DNA from: Xestospongia bergquistia
Taxonomy: Eukaryota; Porifera; Demospongiae; Haplosclerida; Petrosiidae
Assembly: GCA_963965975.1 (NCBI GenBank)
Contig: OZ014412.1
Coordinates: 15,560,349-15,624,348, forward strand
Direction: 5' to 3'
Length of the DNA: 64,000 nucleotides
Shown: piece after piece, positions 34,515 to 46,081 of the stretch
Layout of the letters: the number at the start of each line of letters is the position of its first letter
Numbering within the stretch: position 1 is the first letter of the stretch
Notes under the pieces: generated by a model
What the model was told of the DNA's origin: nothing
What the model saw: the letters and a program-made list of their open reading frames with translations, nothing else
Database searches by the model: none
Position numbers and translations under genes: made by a program

Positions 34515-35760
34515 AATTTTAATTGTTTCCTTTCCATTTTCACATAAACAATAGATTAAAATAATGATAAGGAACAAAATTATATAGTTAGTATAACAAA
34601 CTATAATGACTTCATGATGATGACACACTAATCAACCATGGTACAATATTCTGATCACATTCTTCAATATTTTAACAGTACAAACTTATACTATATAGTT
34701 ATGGAATGTAGTTATATAAAGTGAAGTCATCATATTATGTAATGTAGAGTAATATAGTTGTTACTAAACTTATTGCTATTGTATTAATACTTTTTAAAAT
34801 TATAATAATCTTGGAACATGTTTTGCCATGGGCTATACATAATACATGGTCTGTAAAAAATTGAAATTACCATGGTAACAGTGACCATAACAACATTACC
34901 ATAGCAACAATATGTATGTTACCATAGCATTGACAGTAGTAATATTTACCATTGCTGTGGCATCATTAAGTTATCATAACAACAATTACCAAGGTAACCA
35001 TTACTATAGCAACATTATCATATTAACAACATATATGTATATTGTCATACCAATATTAATAAATGATAATAATTTCCCCTGTTTTACTAATATAATGTAC
35101 ATTTAAATTAAGAAATCTTTTAGTTATTAATTTTATATATTACAATAGCAACAGCTATAGTAACAAAAGCAACAACACATATGTTACCATAGCAACAATT
35201 ATTATAACAACATGACCATAGCAACAGCCTATTATATTATCATATGTTAGCAGTAAAACTCAATCAATTCATGTTATAATCCATTTTTAATTAAGAAATA
35301 CACATTAATTTTGGGAAAACAATGATTTTTTTCAACCTTTAATTCAATACCATGGACTATGAAACAATATTTATCCCATCAGATCATGATTTTTGTTTCT
35401 ATGGCAACTGTTGCTAAAGTCCTAGTTCTTCATTCAACTTTTAAACTTAATATTTCAGTAATCACAGCTGAATACATTGTACTGTATAAAAAATATAGTA
35501 ACAATAAAAGAGTTCCTTAAAATTGAATCTACATATCACCAATACATTTGTTATTATAATGACATTATACAATGAATGTGTGAATGATATTATTGTAAAA
35601 TAGAAGATGTATTATAAATATGATTGCCTACTTTTCAATAGGTCTTGTATGAATAGAAATCCTGTAACACATCATATAAAACAGCAGGAAAGTAATTGTT
35701 TTCCAGCAAATAATTTAAATTTATCTTAATTATATCCCACTCTGCTAAACGTCTACAAAC
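34515..35760. other. upstream flank of protease copy 1
   Basis: Begins with the right half of the hairpin MITE split by the nested insertions (to about 34580), then the X-box cluster, then a flank ending in the TATAAAA promoter of the protease family near 35675. The small open frame at 34912-35106 lies in the repetitive X-box block and is not credible as a gene. Confidence 0.55.
34869..35230. promoter_or_regulatory. cluster of RFX X-box-like sites upstream of a protease copy
   Basis: Many variants of ACCATAGCAAC and ACCATGGTAAC lie within 360 bases. At least one perfect X-box, GTTACCATAGCAAC (35183-35196), fits the RFX consensus GTNRCC-N(0-3)-RGYAAC. The block sits roughly 0.5-0.9 kb upstream of the protease-derived frame and recurs before each protease copy. 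Confidence 0.45.
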
Positions 35761-37322
35761 ATGCAAAAGGTTTTTCTTTTCATAGCCTGCTTATACATTG
35801 CTGCTGTCAGTTCCCAACATCTACATACAGGAAGAAAAATTACATTTTCTCCTGCTACCTTAACAGAGGAAGAAAAAGTTCACTACAATGAACACAACCC
35901 AAAAGAAGGTACTTCTGAAGATTATGATGCTCAACAATGGGTCTCTGTCACTAGTGATGGATACGAGACAATGGGGACTTTAAAAGAAGTGATGAATGAA
36001 ATGTCTCAAAACAATGAAGACCCCATCACTCCTCACAGTTTTGAAGATCCTCACTATCCTGTGAACAACAAGAACTTATAAATCTCAGCAAAGTTAAGGA
36101 AAAACCCAATAACCCAGGTGAAGTAAATGAAGAACCTGACAAGCACAAAGATGAACTCGGTGAAAAGCCTGTTGATGATGACAAAGTTTTGGAGACTATC
36201 TTTAACCCAGAACATCCTATATTGGGTAATTGTAATAACCAATATTACAATATGTAACTATAGTTCTTAATTTGGAGGAATTTAGGTCATTAATGACAAG
36301 TTAGGTCTAGTCTCCTACCCAGACCTATGGGTCCAGACCGACATCACTGGTATTTATTATGTGAAATAAATCTAAATTATGACACTGTTGTAGACTTATT
36401 TTTGTAACATAACCATTTAAATTTTACTTCTTCTCAATTGATATTACTGCTTCAGCAAAGTCTCCTGCTACTTTAACTTTATTGACTCTTTTAGCTACAA
36501 TTTCAAACACTTTTTGACTAGAGCAAATATCTTTTGTGTATAGCTGACCATTACAACTCTCGCCTATGCATAGCTCTGCCATTTATGTTTATTAATGTTC
36601 TTATATACCCCACATAAATGCAGAAAAGTAATGTGATGACAATGATATGTTATTTTTGTAAGGTCTCCAGTTGTCAGATGTTCCTACTGACTCACTAGGA
36701 CATACCAAATCTTCATGAAATGTAAGCCTTGAGACTGCTGCTGTGAAATTAGCTAAAGGAGATCATTTAACGGGAGCCCTTGATACTCTCAATAAAGTCA
36801 TCACATTGTCACCTAACTATGGATCAGTGTATAACAACAGAGCACATGCAGGTTAGAATGATATATGTAATATAGTTCTATGCTCCATTTTGCATATGCA
36901 TCAATTATTATTCGATATGTACATTGTAAACTTTTGCATATATATATCTTTAACAGAGTGGATGAAGCCCTCTCTAATCTCAACTGCTATCACCTTAAGT
37001 AGAGGAAAGGGGAAAACACCTGAACAGGCTTATACTCAACGAGGACTCATTCTTATGTTACATGGGAATGAGGATGAAGCATTACAAGACTTTAAGGTAT
37101 AACTAGAATTATTTGCTAGATAATAGGGCAGTTATTAATAATAGGCACTATTATATTCAAAGGATATATCTAGTCTAATCTTACAAAGCTTCCTGTTATT
37201 ATTAGGTGGCTCCTTCCTTGAGAAGTAAGTTTGCTCAAACACAGTTAGTGAAGTTGAATCCTTGCTCTAAATTATGTAACCAAATGTTATCAGAAGCAAT
37301 GGACAAACTACAAGGAAAGTAA
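35761..37322 (+). pseudogene. chimera 1: protease 5' half fused to TTC36 exon 1
   Basis: Starts as the V8-like protease gene: same promoter, signal peptide MQKVFLFIACLYIAAVSSQ and acidic pro-region. At about 36171 (after ...ELGEKP) it passes directly into TTC36 exon 1 ([17 protein letters not shown]) with its splice donor. TTC36 exon 2 (about 36663-36851), exon 3 (about 36955-37096) and exon 4 (37206-37322) follow. The junction is in frame with the protease coding sequence and lies at shared TGATGAT-type bases. The copy is now broken: a one-base loss in the pro-region stops the frame after 106 residues, exon 2 has deletions and a stop, and exon 3 has lost its normal beginning. The protease domain is absent. 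Confidence 0.8.
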
Positions 37323-37778
37323 TAACTTGTTGTCTATATTATATTTAATATATTATGAGTTAGACTGGTCCATCATAAATTAGTGTATTTTGTAATACAA
37401 TGGATTTTCTATGATTAACATATCCCTTAATTTAAATAACCGCAAATTATAAAATAGATTTTAAGCAATGTTTAGTCATTTAGAAATTAAAATCACGACC
37501 TTATATGGTAAAACTATATAGTCTATTGATATATTCTTTACTATAAATGTTTCCAACTGGCAGACGAGGATATCCCTCCCAAGTCACCTTTATTAGTCAC
37601 ATTATAAGTGTAAAAATACAATAAACTATGTACTTGTAAGTATAGAAAACCAATATATCCTGTACTTAATTATTACAGTGATATATGTGTTTGTATAGCT
37701 AAACAATAAAATAATAGAATTATTGATTGTATTATAATACTACTACAACTATTGAGATTATATAAGAAATTGTATTTA

Positions 37779-38826
37779 CTATTTCTTACCATCTGCACTT
37801 AACTTGACAATATATGTTCCAGGAACATTACTATTAAACATGAGATTAGGAGCTTGTGTAGTATCATTAACATAAGGTAGAGAAATTGATTCAAGCACAG
37901 TTAAAGTATTAGTATCTAAAAATTTAATGTGTGGATTTTCATTTGGAAATGGATTGTTTATTTCACCAAACAAGATAATAGCAAATGTTGAAGTTTCATC
38001 TGTTGTAATTATGAGTTGGTATGTGTTACCCTATAATTAACATAATAATGGATTATGAGATTATAAGTTGTTTAATACTTACTGTCTGTACTGGTGAAGA
38101 TGCATAAAAATAGTTTACCCATGTGACCATAATGAGATGACGTGGATTAAAGTCACATTGAGTAAGATTGGATTGTTTAATATCTTCCTTTGCTCTATTG
38201 AGTAGAGTAGTATTGTCTGTTATCCTGTAAAAGACATCCCCTGAATGTATGCCTCCATCATTTTTTGACAGAGGATTAACATCAATTAATGAAAAAAACG
38301 TGTCACTTCTTAAAGCTATGCCACTTCTGAAAAAAATCTATAATAAATTGATGTAATAATAAATACATAACAGAATATTAATTAACATACTAATACACCA
38401 ATAACAGTAGCGTTTTCATGTTTTAGTAGATTTGTAATTGAAAAACTTGAAAAGGATAATAATGAACTATCTGCCCTTTGAATAAATCTAGTGTCTCCAT
38501 TTTCTACACCAAACGAATAAAACTCATTGACAGTCACTGATAACACACTGTGTATTATCAATACAAGATAAAAGCTAATACAGCAACTCCTGTAGTAAGG
38601 AAAGAAAGTATCTAGTGTCTATAATATCCTGACTTTTAATAACTATTAACTATGATATTCAACATTGTATTATATACATAGATATTACCTTCTACTCTAA
38701 TATCAATGTGATGTAAAATATTGTACTACTACCTGATACATGCACAGTAAACACACTCAGTACATGTAGTTCACTATATAGTTCTAGTTATTAACATTAG
38801 TATACGTACCTAAACTCACAAATCAT
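37779..38826 (-). CDS. NIDO-domain protein, array copy H (lacks last exon)
   Basis: Exons 38810-38826, 38391-38589, 38083-38337 and 37790-38030 join in frame and are virtually identical to copy J, 8,879 bp to the right. The Cys-rich last exon is missing: downstream of 37670 the sequence switches to TTC36 flank at the duplication junction. Unless a distant exon is used, translation would run past the unused donor and stop at 37779 after GKK. The result would be a NIDO domain without the cysteine tail, so this copy is probably impaired. Confidence 0.68.
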
Positions 38827-38922
38827 TGTAGATGACAGCAAATACTTAATAATTAGAGCGTCTGATAAATCCAGTAATTATGTTTTGCGCAGAAACGTCA
38901 TTATTGATCATCACCTACAGCG

Positions 38923-38952
38923 TTATTTTATATAGTAATCTAGCCCCGCCTC
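38923..38952 (-). promoter_or_regulatory. TATA box plus GC box of NIDO copy H
   Basis: Same module as in other copies: TATATAAAATAA preceded on the minus strand by GAGGCGGGGC. Confidence 0.6.
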
Positions 38953-39439
38953 TTCTATTCACTCAGTGTCAAAATGATGATTATTGTTATAAACTTTGCT
39001 ATTCCATGAATCTATAATTAAGTTATAGTTAACTTATATTATATATAGATATAGATATATAGATTGCGTTTTTCCTAGTGTGTGGGAATGGACCAGACAT
39101 AATGGCAGTGAACCATGGCAACCTGCAAAATGGAGGTTTCTCAATATAAACACAATTAAATCAAAGCATATCTTAGTGATATATAATGTTACATTATAAT
39201 AAGTCAATTATAACTCTATTGATGTTTAGTCAAACAATAGTCACACCTTAGGTATAGAATGACATGTTATAAGTTATGACATAACTGCATTTTACAAGTT
39301 AGACTTGCTTAAAGTACTACATGATTGTCATGTGTCATTGTTAAGACATGACAACTAATGTACTATCAAACAACAGTAATGTTTTGTGTAATAATATAAA
39401 AGTCATAAATGGAATAATGTGCATTGTTTGTTATTACAT

Positions 39440-39779
39440 TCAAGAGTGTGAATCACAGGCTGTTGGTATCAGATTAATGTTGTCTTTAATTTTCTGTCTT
39501 GCTAGATTTTTTACATTTTGTTTGCCTATAGCTGGACATAATGGAAATATTAAACAAGGTGCTATATAATGCAATAAAGAAAACAAAATATAACAATGTA
39601 AAAATAATCTTTTATCATTCAATTAATACAATGTAAATTTAAGAAGTCATAAAAATAAAATATGAGGCATCAAAATCTCTGGCAGTGCTTACAATTTTTT
39701 CACTGTAAAAAATCTCTGGCAGTGCTTACAATTTTTTCACTGTAAAAAATATGGAGACCAGAACAAATGTAAATTACTT

Positions 39780-39853
<74 letters not shown>

Positions 39854-40330
39854 AATATATATATTACTTGATATTATTATATTACCTATGCAAAGATCTA
39901 ATTAATCAGTGAGTAGCTATAGCTTTAACAATTTTAGGTTTTCATAGTAAACTAATCATATGTATGTTTTTGAGACTAACCAATAGAATAATAGAATTAT
40001 TGATTGTATTGTAATATTAATACACCTATTGAGATTATATATAAAACAAAACAATATAAGAAATTGTGTTTATTATTTCTTACCATCTGCACTTAATTTG
40101 ACAATATATGTTCCAGGAACATTACTATTAAACATGACATTAGGAGCTTGTGTAGTATCATTAACATTAGGTGGAAAAATTTCTTCAAGCACAGTCTCAT
40201 CATCTTCATTAGAATCTAAAAATTGAATATGTGCATTTTCATTTGAAAATGTATTCTTTATTGCACCAAACAAGATAATAGCAAATGTTGAAGTTTCATC
40301 TGTTGTAATTATGACTTGATATGTGTTAGC
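39440..40330 (-). pseudogene. partial NIDO copy I (exons 4 and 5 only)
   Basis: Exon 4 (40084-40330) keeps acceptor, frame and donor. It has a divergent segment (HIQFLDSNEDDETVLEEIFPP). Exon 5 (39440-39561) is open with a variant tail (PCLIFPLCPAIGKQ, ending PTACDSHS). Exons 1-3 and the promoter are absent; the sequence left of exon 4 joins NIDO upstream flank directly. It is therefore a 3' fragment, possibly able to serve as extra 3' exons for another transcript. Confidence 0.6.
39785..39862. repeat. (TA)n microsatellite in partial copy I
   Basis: Long TA tract in the intron between exons 5 and 4. It is preceded at about 39675-39750 by a 37-bp tandem duplication ending TTTTTTCACTGTAAAA. The same arrangement is found at about 48555-48740. 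Confidence 0.85.
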
Positions 40331-40984
40331 CTATAATTAACTCAATATAAACACAATTACATCAAAGCATATCTTAGTAATATATAATCTTACACAATAA
40401 TAAGTCAATTATAACTCTATTGATGTTACGCCAAATAGTAGTCACACCATAGGTATAAAATGACATGTTATAAGTTATGACATAACTGATCATGTACTAG
40501 TCCATTCAAAGTTAAATGTACTGCTTTATATAGTGGTCACTGTAAGAAGGCATGTGAGGAGGTCATAAGACCACATCTAAACAAGTGCTAGCTAAGTGAT
40601 TATGTCTGTTATCATTATTTAAATCTATTTTTATATGTGAAAATTAAAAAACAACAAATACAATCCAATTTTAATTGTTTCCTTTCCATTTTCACATAAA
40701 CAATAGATTAAATAATGATAAGGAACAAAATTACATTGTTAGTATGACAAACTATAATGACATCATGATGATGACACACTAATCAACCAATAAATCTCCT
40801 TGTGTGTGGTACAATATATTGATCAGATTCTTCAATATTGTAACAGTACAAATATAGTTATGGAATGTAGTTATGTAAAATGAAGTCATCATATTATATA
40901 ATGTAGAATAATATAGTCGTCATTAAACTTGCTGCTATTGTATTAATACTTTTTAAAATTATAATAATCTTGGAACATGTTTTG

Positions 40985-41605
40985 CCATGGGCTATACATA
41001 ATCCATTGCCTGTAAAAAATTGAAATTACCATGGTAACAGTGACCATAAGAACATTACCATAGCAATAATATGTATGCTACCATAGCAATGACAGTAGTA
41101 ATAGTTACCAAGGTAACTATTACTATAGCAACATTACCATATCAACAACATGTATGGTACCAAAGCAATAATCACTCTAATAATTAAGATAGCAACATTA
41201 CACTGGCAATAATCACCATAACAACATCACCGTGGCAACTGCCTATATGTTGTCATACCAATATTACTAAATGATAATGATTTCCTTTGTTTTACTAAAT
41301 TAATAAATGTTTTAGTTATTAATTTTATATATTACCATAGCAACAACTATAGTAACAATTGAAAAAGCAACAACACATATGTCACCATAGCAACAATTAT
41401 TATAACAACATGACCATAGCAACAGCCTATTATATTATCATATGTTAGCAGTAAAACTCAATCAATTCATGTTATAATCCATTTTTAATTAAGAAATATA
41501 CATTAATTTTGGGAAAACAATGATTTTTTTCAACCTTTAATTCAATACCATGGACTATGAAACAATATTTATCCCAGCAGATCATGATTTTGTTGCTATG
41601 GCAAC
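40985..41605. promoter_or_regulatory. X-box-like cluster upstream of protease copy 2
   Basis: Repeated CCATAGCAAC / CCATGGTAAC motifs. Good RFX X-box matches include GTTACCAAGGTAAC (41104-41117) and GTTGCTATGGCAAC (41592-41605, perfect on the reverse strand). The open frame 41550-41750 lies partly inside and is not credible as a gene. Confidence 0.45.
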
Positions 41606-42104
41606 TGTTGCTAAAGTCCTAGTTCTTCATTCAACTCTTAACTTAATATTTCAGTACTGTATAAAACATAAGATAACAATAAAAGAGTTCCTTAATATTG
41701 GATCTACATATCACCAATACATTTGTTATTATAATGACATTATACAATGAATGTGTGAATGATATTATTGTAAAATAGAAGATGTATTATAAATATGATT
41801 GCCTACTTTTCAATAGGTCTTGTATGAATAGAAATGCTAATACAAATAATATTGGTAACTATGTGTCATTAAATAGAATGTGTATTACTAAATTATTGCT
41901 CATTTGTTAACAGATTCCTTTTAACATGTACAAAGGTATTGTACATGTTCTTATTAATAAAAACATTTATTGTTTCTAAATTAATTACTGCTATTGTATA
42001 TGTATTAAGTACATCACATCCTGTAAGGCATCACATCTTGTAACACATCATATAAAACAGCAGGAAAGAACCTGTATTCCAGCAGATAATTCAAATTTAT
42101 CTAA

Positions 42105-42803
42105 TTAAGGTAAAAATATCTGAAATTTTTTTTCAGCTTTTTTTGATGGAATCATGTAAAGATACTTGTTCTAATAATTGATCATGCTTTTAAAAAATTT
42201 TTAAACCCTAGTACTTTGCAGAAATGTAGTTTGATTCCTTAATATGTGTAATGCTTTGGAGACGTCAAATAATAATATTAAAGAACCTAGAGAGCTGAAA
42301 CTTTTGAAAATTAAAGATGAAGTCAATTACTACAATTATACGGATGGATTTATTTCTACAATAATATTTGACATTTTTACAAAGCTATAAACCTTCCCTA
42401 CTTTAATCACTATTATTATTATATGTTATACAAATCGTACAAAGAAATGCATCCGTAAAAGTACTAAAAATTGATCATTTTCGTTCTTGAACTTGTCAGC
42501 AGGTTGTTACATTATCCATAGAATCAAAAATCACAACAACAGTATCTAACAGTGCAAAAGTCGCCATCTTGATAATGAATAATCGATTTTCATTAATTAA
42601 AGCCAATGAATACACTTAGTGTCAGGTTATTGATAAGTGACTTTCGCGGGGTTAAAATAGTTAAATAAAATGTATTAATTACTATTACTATTATTATTAT
42701 TATTATTATTATTGTTCGTAGTCTTATGTGCCTTCATCTCAAAGCAGACCATGCTTTAATAACAATAATAACAACAATAATAAAAATAGTAATAATATAT
42801 TTA
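42105..42803. mobile_element. 700-bp insertion between duplicated protease promoters
   Basis: The protease promoter segment, with TATAAAACAGCAGGAAAG, occurs twice (about 41993-42104 and 42804-42900), while copies 1 and 4 have it once. The intervening block is unrelated to the rest of the unit and carries a (TTA)n tract near 42690-42715; no coding frame is seen. Direct repeats of about 95-110 bp are too long for an ordinary target duplication. A local duplication with insertion, or an unrecognised element, are both possible. An identical block lies at 50984-51682. Confidence 0.45.
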
Positions 42804-42930
42804 ACTGTATATGTATTAAGTACATCACATCCTGTAACACATCATATAAAACAGCAGGAAAGAACCTGTATTCCAGCAGATAATTCAAATTTATCTTAAT
42901 TATATTCCACTCTGCTAAACATCTACAAAC

Positions 42931-43657
42931 ATGCAAAAGGTTTTTCTTTTCATAGCCTGCTTATACATTGCTGCTGTCAATTCCCAACCTCTATATACAG
43001 GAAGAATAATTACATTTTCTCCTGCTACTTTAACAGAGGAAGAAGAAGTTCACTACAATGAACACAACCCAAAAGAAGGTACTTCTGAAGATTATGATGC
43101 TCAACAATGGGTCTCTGTCACTAGTGATGGATACGAGACAATGGGGACTTTAAAAGAAGTGATGGAAGAAATGTCTCAAGAAACATACGAAAGTAATGAA
43201 GACCCTAGTATTCCTAATGGTTTTGAAGATCCTCACTATCCTATGAACAACCAAGAACCTACAAATCCCAACAAAGTTAAGAAAGAACCCAATAACCCAG
43301 GTGAAGTAAATGAAGAACCTGACAAGCATGAAGATGAACTCAATGAAAAGCCTGATGATAATGGACAAAACAACAGTGACTCTAATGATGATCTTTTGAC
43401 AGAGGTAGAAAATGCTCTTAAAGAAACTGATGAGAAATGAAGTGTTTTCAGACCTGACACACGACTGGAGACTGCTGCTGTGAAATTAGCTGAAGGAGAT
43501 GACTTGACAGGAGCTCTTGATGCTCTCAATGAAGTCATCACATTGTCACCTAACTATGCATCAGTATATAACAACAGAGCACAGGTTAGAATGATATATG
43601 TAATATAGTTCTATGCTCCATTTTGCATGAATTATTGTTCGATACATACATCGTAAA

Positions 43658-43702
<45 letters not shown>

Positions 43703-44660
43703 TTATGGCATGCACTTTATTCTGATAACATGTATTATTTCTCTTATAATTATTGATAAACCATGACTGCTTTAGTAAGGATTTTTTATTAAAGTATATT
43801 ACATGATTCACTCCTATGCTGCTAACTTCCTTATACATTTTTGTAGTCAACTTAATACACACTACCTTGCACACTTCCTTACAGTCTCAGACCTAGACTT
43901 ACAAGACATATAGGTTTGAGTCTGAGATTAACTATTGGTTTTTGTAATGTATTATTTGATTCTAGTATTATTTAAGAGAGCAAGACCTCAAAGCTCATCA
44001 GTTGAATACACTTAATAATGATTTTAATTTTTAAGCCATAAACCCAAAACCTTAAGTACTTTATTTATTTATACAACCTTGTCTGAGTAGTTTGTACATA
44101 AGTATGATGTTTTTATATTAAATTGTTCTTAATGACTAGCAAATTCTAGTGTCAGTCCTCTTACTGAAATGGACTACTTATATTGAAAAGATAATCTGCC
44201 TCTTAATTTAATAAGAACTAGTAGACAACATCTTAACACATTTCAATACTAAATTATTTTATAAAAAATCTTTATTTTCATTTAGATCTATCGATTACTT
44301 AACAGAGTGGATGAAGCTCTCTCTGATCTCAATACTACTATCATAGTAAGTAGAGAAAAAGGGACTCAACGAGGACTCATTCTTATGTTGCGTGGGAATG
44401 AGGATGAAGCATTACAAGACTTTAAGGTATAACTATAATTATTTGCTAGATAATAGTGTTATTGGGCAATCATTAATAATAACCACTATTATATTCAAAG
44501 GATATGTCTAGTCTAATCTTACAAAGCTTCCTGTAATTATTAGGTGGCTGCTTCCTTGGGGAGTAAGTTTGCTCAAACACAGTTAATGAAGTTGAATCCT
44601 TACTCTAAATTATGTAACCAAATGTTATCAGAAGCAATGGACAAACTACAAGGAAAGTAA
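42931..44660 (+). pseudogene. chimera 2: protease pro-region fused to TTC36 exon 2
   Basis: An open 169-codon frame (42931-43440) encodes the protease signal peptide and acidic pro-region and ends ...ALKETDEK with a TGA. The intact gene has its Arg-Arg processing site at this point. Past the stop the old frame runs SVFRPDTR and then joins TTC36 exon 2 ([13 protein letters not shown]...NNRAQ, to 43585) in frame. Exon 3 (about 44287-44427, with a 21-bp in-frame loss) and exon 4 (44544-44660) follow with normal splice sites. The breakpoint differs from chimera 1. The protease domain is gone. The 169-residue secreted acidic peptide could still be made; the fusion as a whole is interrupted. Confidence 0.75.
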
Positions 44661-46081
44661 TAACTTGTTGTCTATATTATATTTAATATATTACAAGTTA
44701 GACTGGTCCATTATAAATTTATGTATAAGTATATTTTGTAATACAATGGATTTTTATGATTAACATATCACTTAATTTGAACTACCATAAGTTATAAAAT
44801 AGATTTTAAGCAATGTTTAATCATTTAAAAATTAAAATCATGACCTTATATGGTAAAACTATGTAGTGCGTTACGCTGGTGGATCTTAGGGGTGCACAGG
44901 CACCCCTCTTTTTTATTCTATACTAATATTCATAGTGAATCATTCAAGTTGCACCCTGTGGTATACTTTAAGTATATTCATAGCAATTTTTTGTAACCAC
45001 ACCTTACAATTAAAAGGGTGTGCTATGAAAATAAATAGTTATGAATATTTATTAGTTATAAAAATTTAACGGCATGCTACGCGAGAGGTCCCTATTTTTA
45101 CACACTGGTACTTTATTATATTCTTTGCTATAAATGTTTTCAACTGGCACATGAGGAGGTCCTGTGTCACTTTTATTAGTCACATCATAAATGTAAAATA
45201 CAATGAAACTATGTACTTGTAAGTATAGAAAACCAATATATCCTGTAATTGAATTATGAAGATAATTATATGTACCTCAACTTCATCATATGATATCTAT
45301 TACAAACTGATGCTGTCCTACACCATTCATTACATGATGATATAGTAAGTTTGATGATGTAAAGTTTGAATTATCCAGTGAGTATTCCTATCATTTTGTA
45401 TTATTTAATATTCTAAAGAAAAATTGGTATACTTTTTAAATTTGTTAGTATAATGACACTTTATAAAGTAATGGTAATACAAATAAGAAGATCTACTGGT
45501 AAAACTATATAGTACATTATATTCTTTACTATAAATGTTTCCATTTGGTACATGAGGAGGTCCTGTATCTATTTTATTATTAGTCACATCATAAATGTAA
45601 AATACAATAAAACTATGTACTTGTAAGTATAGAAAACCAATATATCCTATAATTGAATTATGAAGATGATTATATGTACCTCAACTCCATCATGTGATAT
45701 CTATTAGAAACTGATGCTGTCCTACATAATAAGCATATCTGAATATTTAAAACCAATCAAGAAGCTTATTTCACTGTAAAGATTAATGTGTTGTTATGGA
45801 GAGAAATGTGAAGTATGGAATGTAATAAAGTCATCTATCTCTTTACTCAATCCCCACATCAAAGGACTTGTTTGACTTCTTAATTATTGTATAAGACAAA
45901 ATATGTATCTTCTACAAATTTTATTTAAAAAACAATCATTCCATAAAGACATAATATTATATGTACTCCAACTATATGAAATACAGAAATAACACACCTC
46001 TACTAATTTATATGTAAGTATATTAAAGGACTATAATAATATGAAAGTCATGAATGTAATAATGTATTATTTGATGTATTC

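Noticed and set aside
39348-39569. Plus-strand 73-codon frame repeated at 26837 and 48227
   Set aside because: It is antisense to the NIDO variant last exon, which has acceptor, phase and cysteine pattern conserved on the minus strand.
43150-43541. Minus-strand open frames of 72 and 101 codons
   Set aside because: They are shadows of the protease pro-region and TTC36 exon 2 on the other strand; the same shadows appear at 52029-52420 and 59309-59746.
43659-43874. Frames reading through (TA)n into IYIYIY repeats
   Set aside because: These result from microsatellite translation and are not genes; the same applies at 52465-52752.
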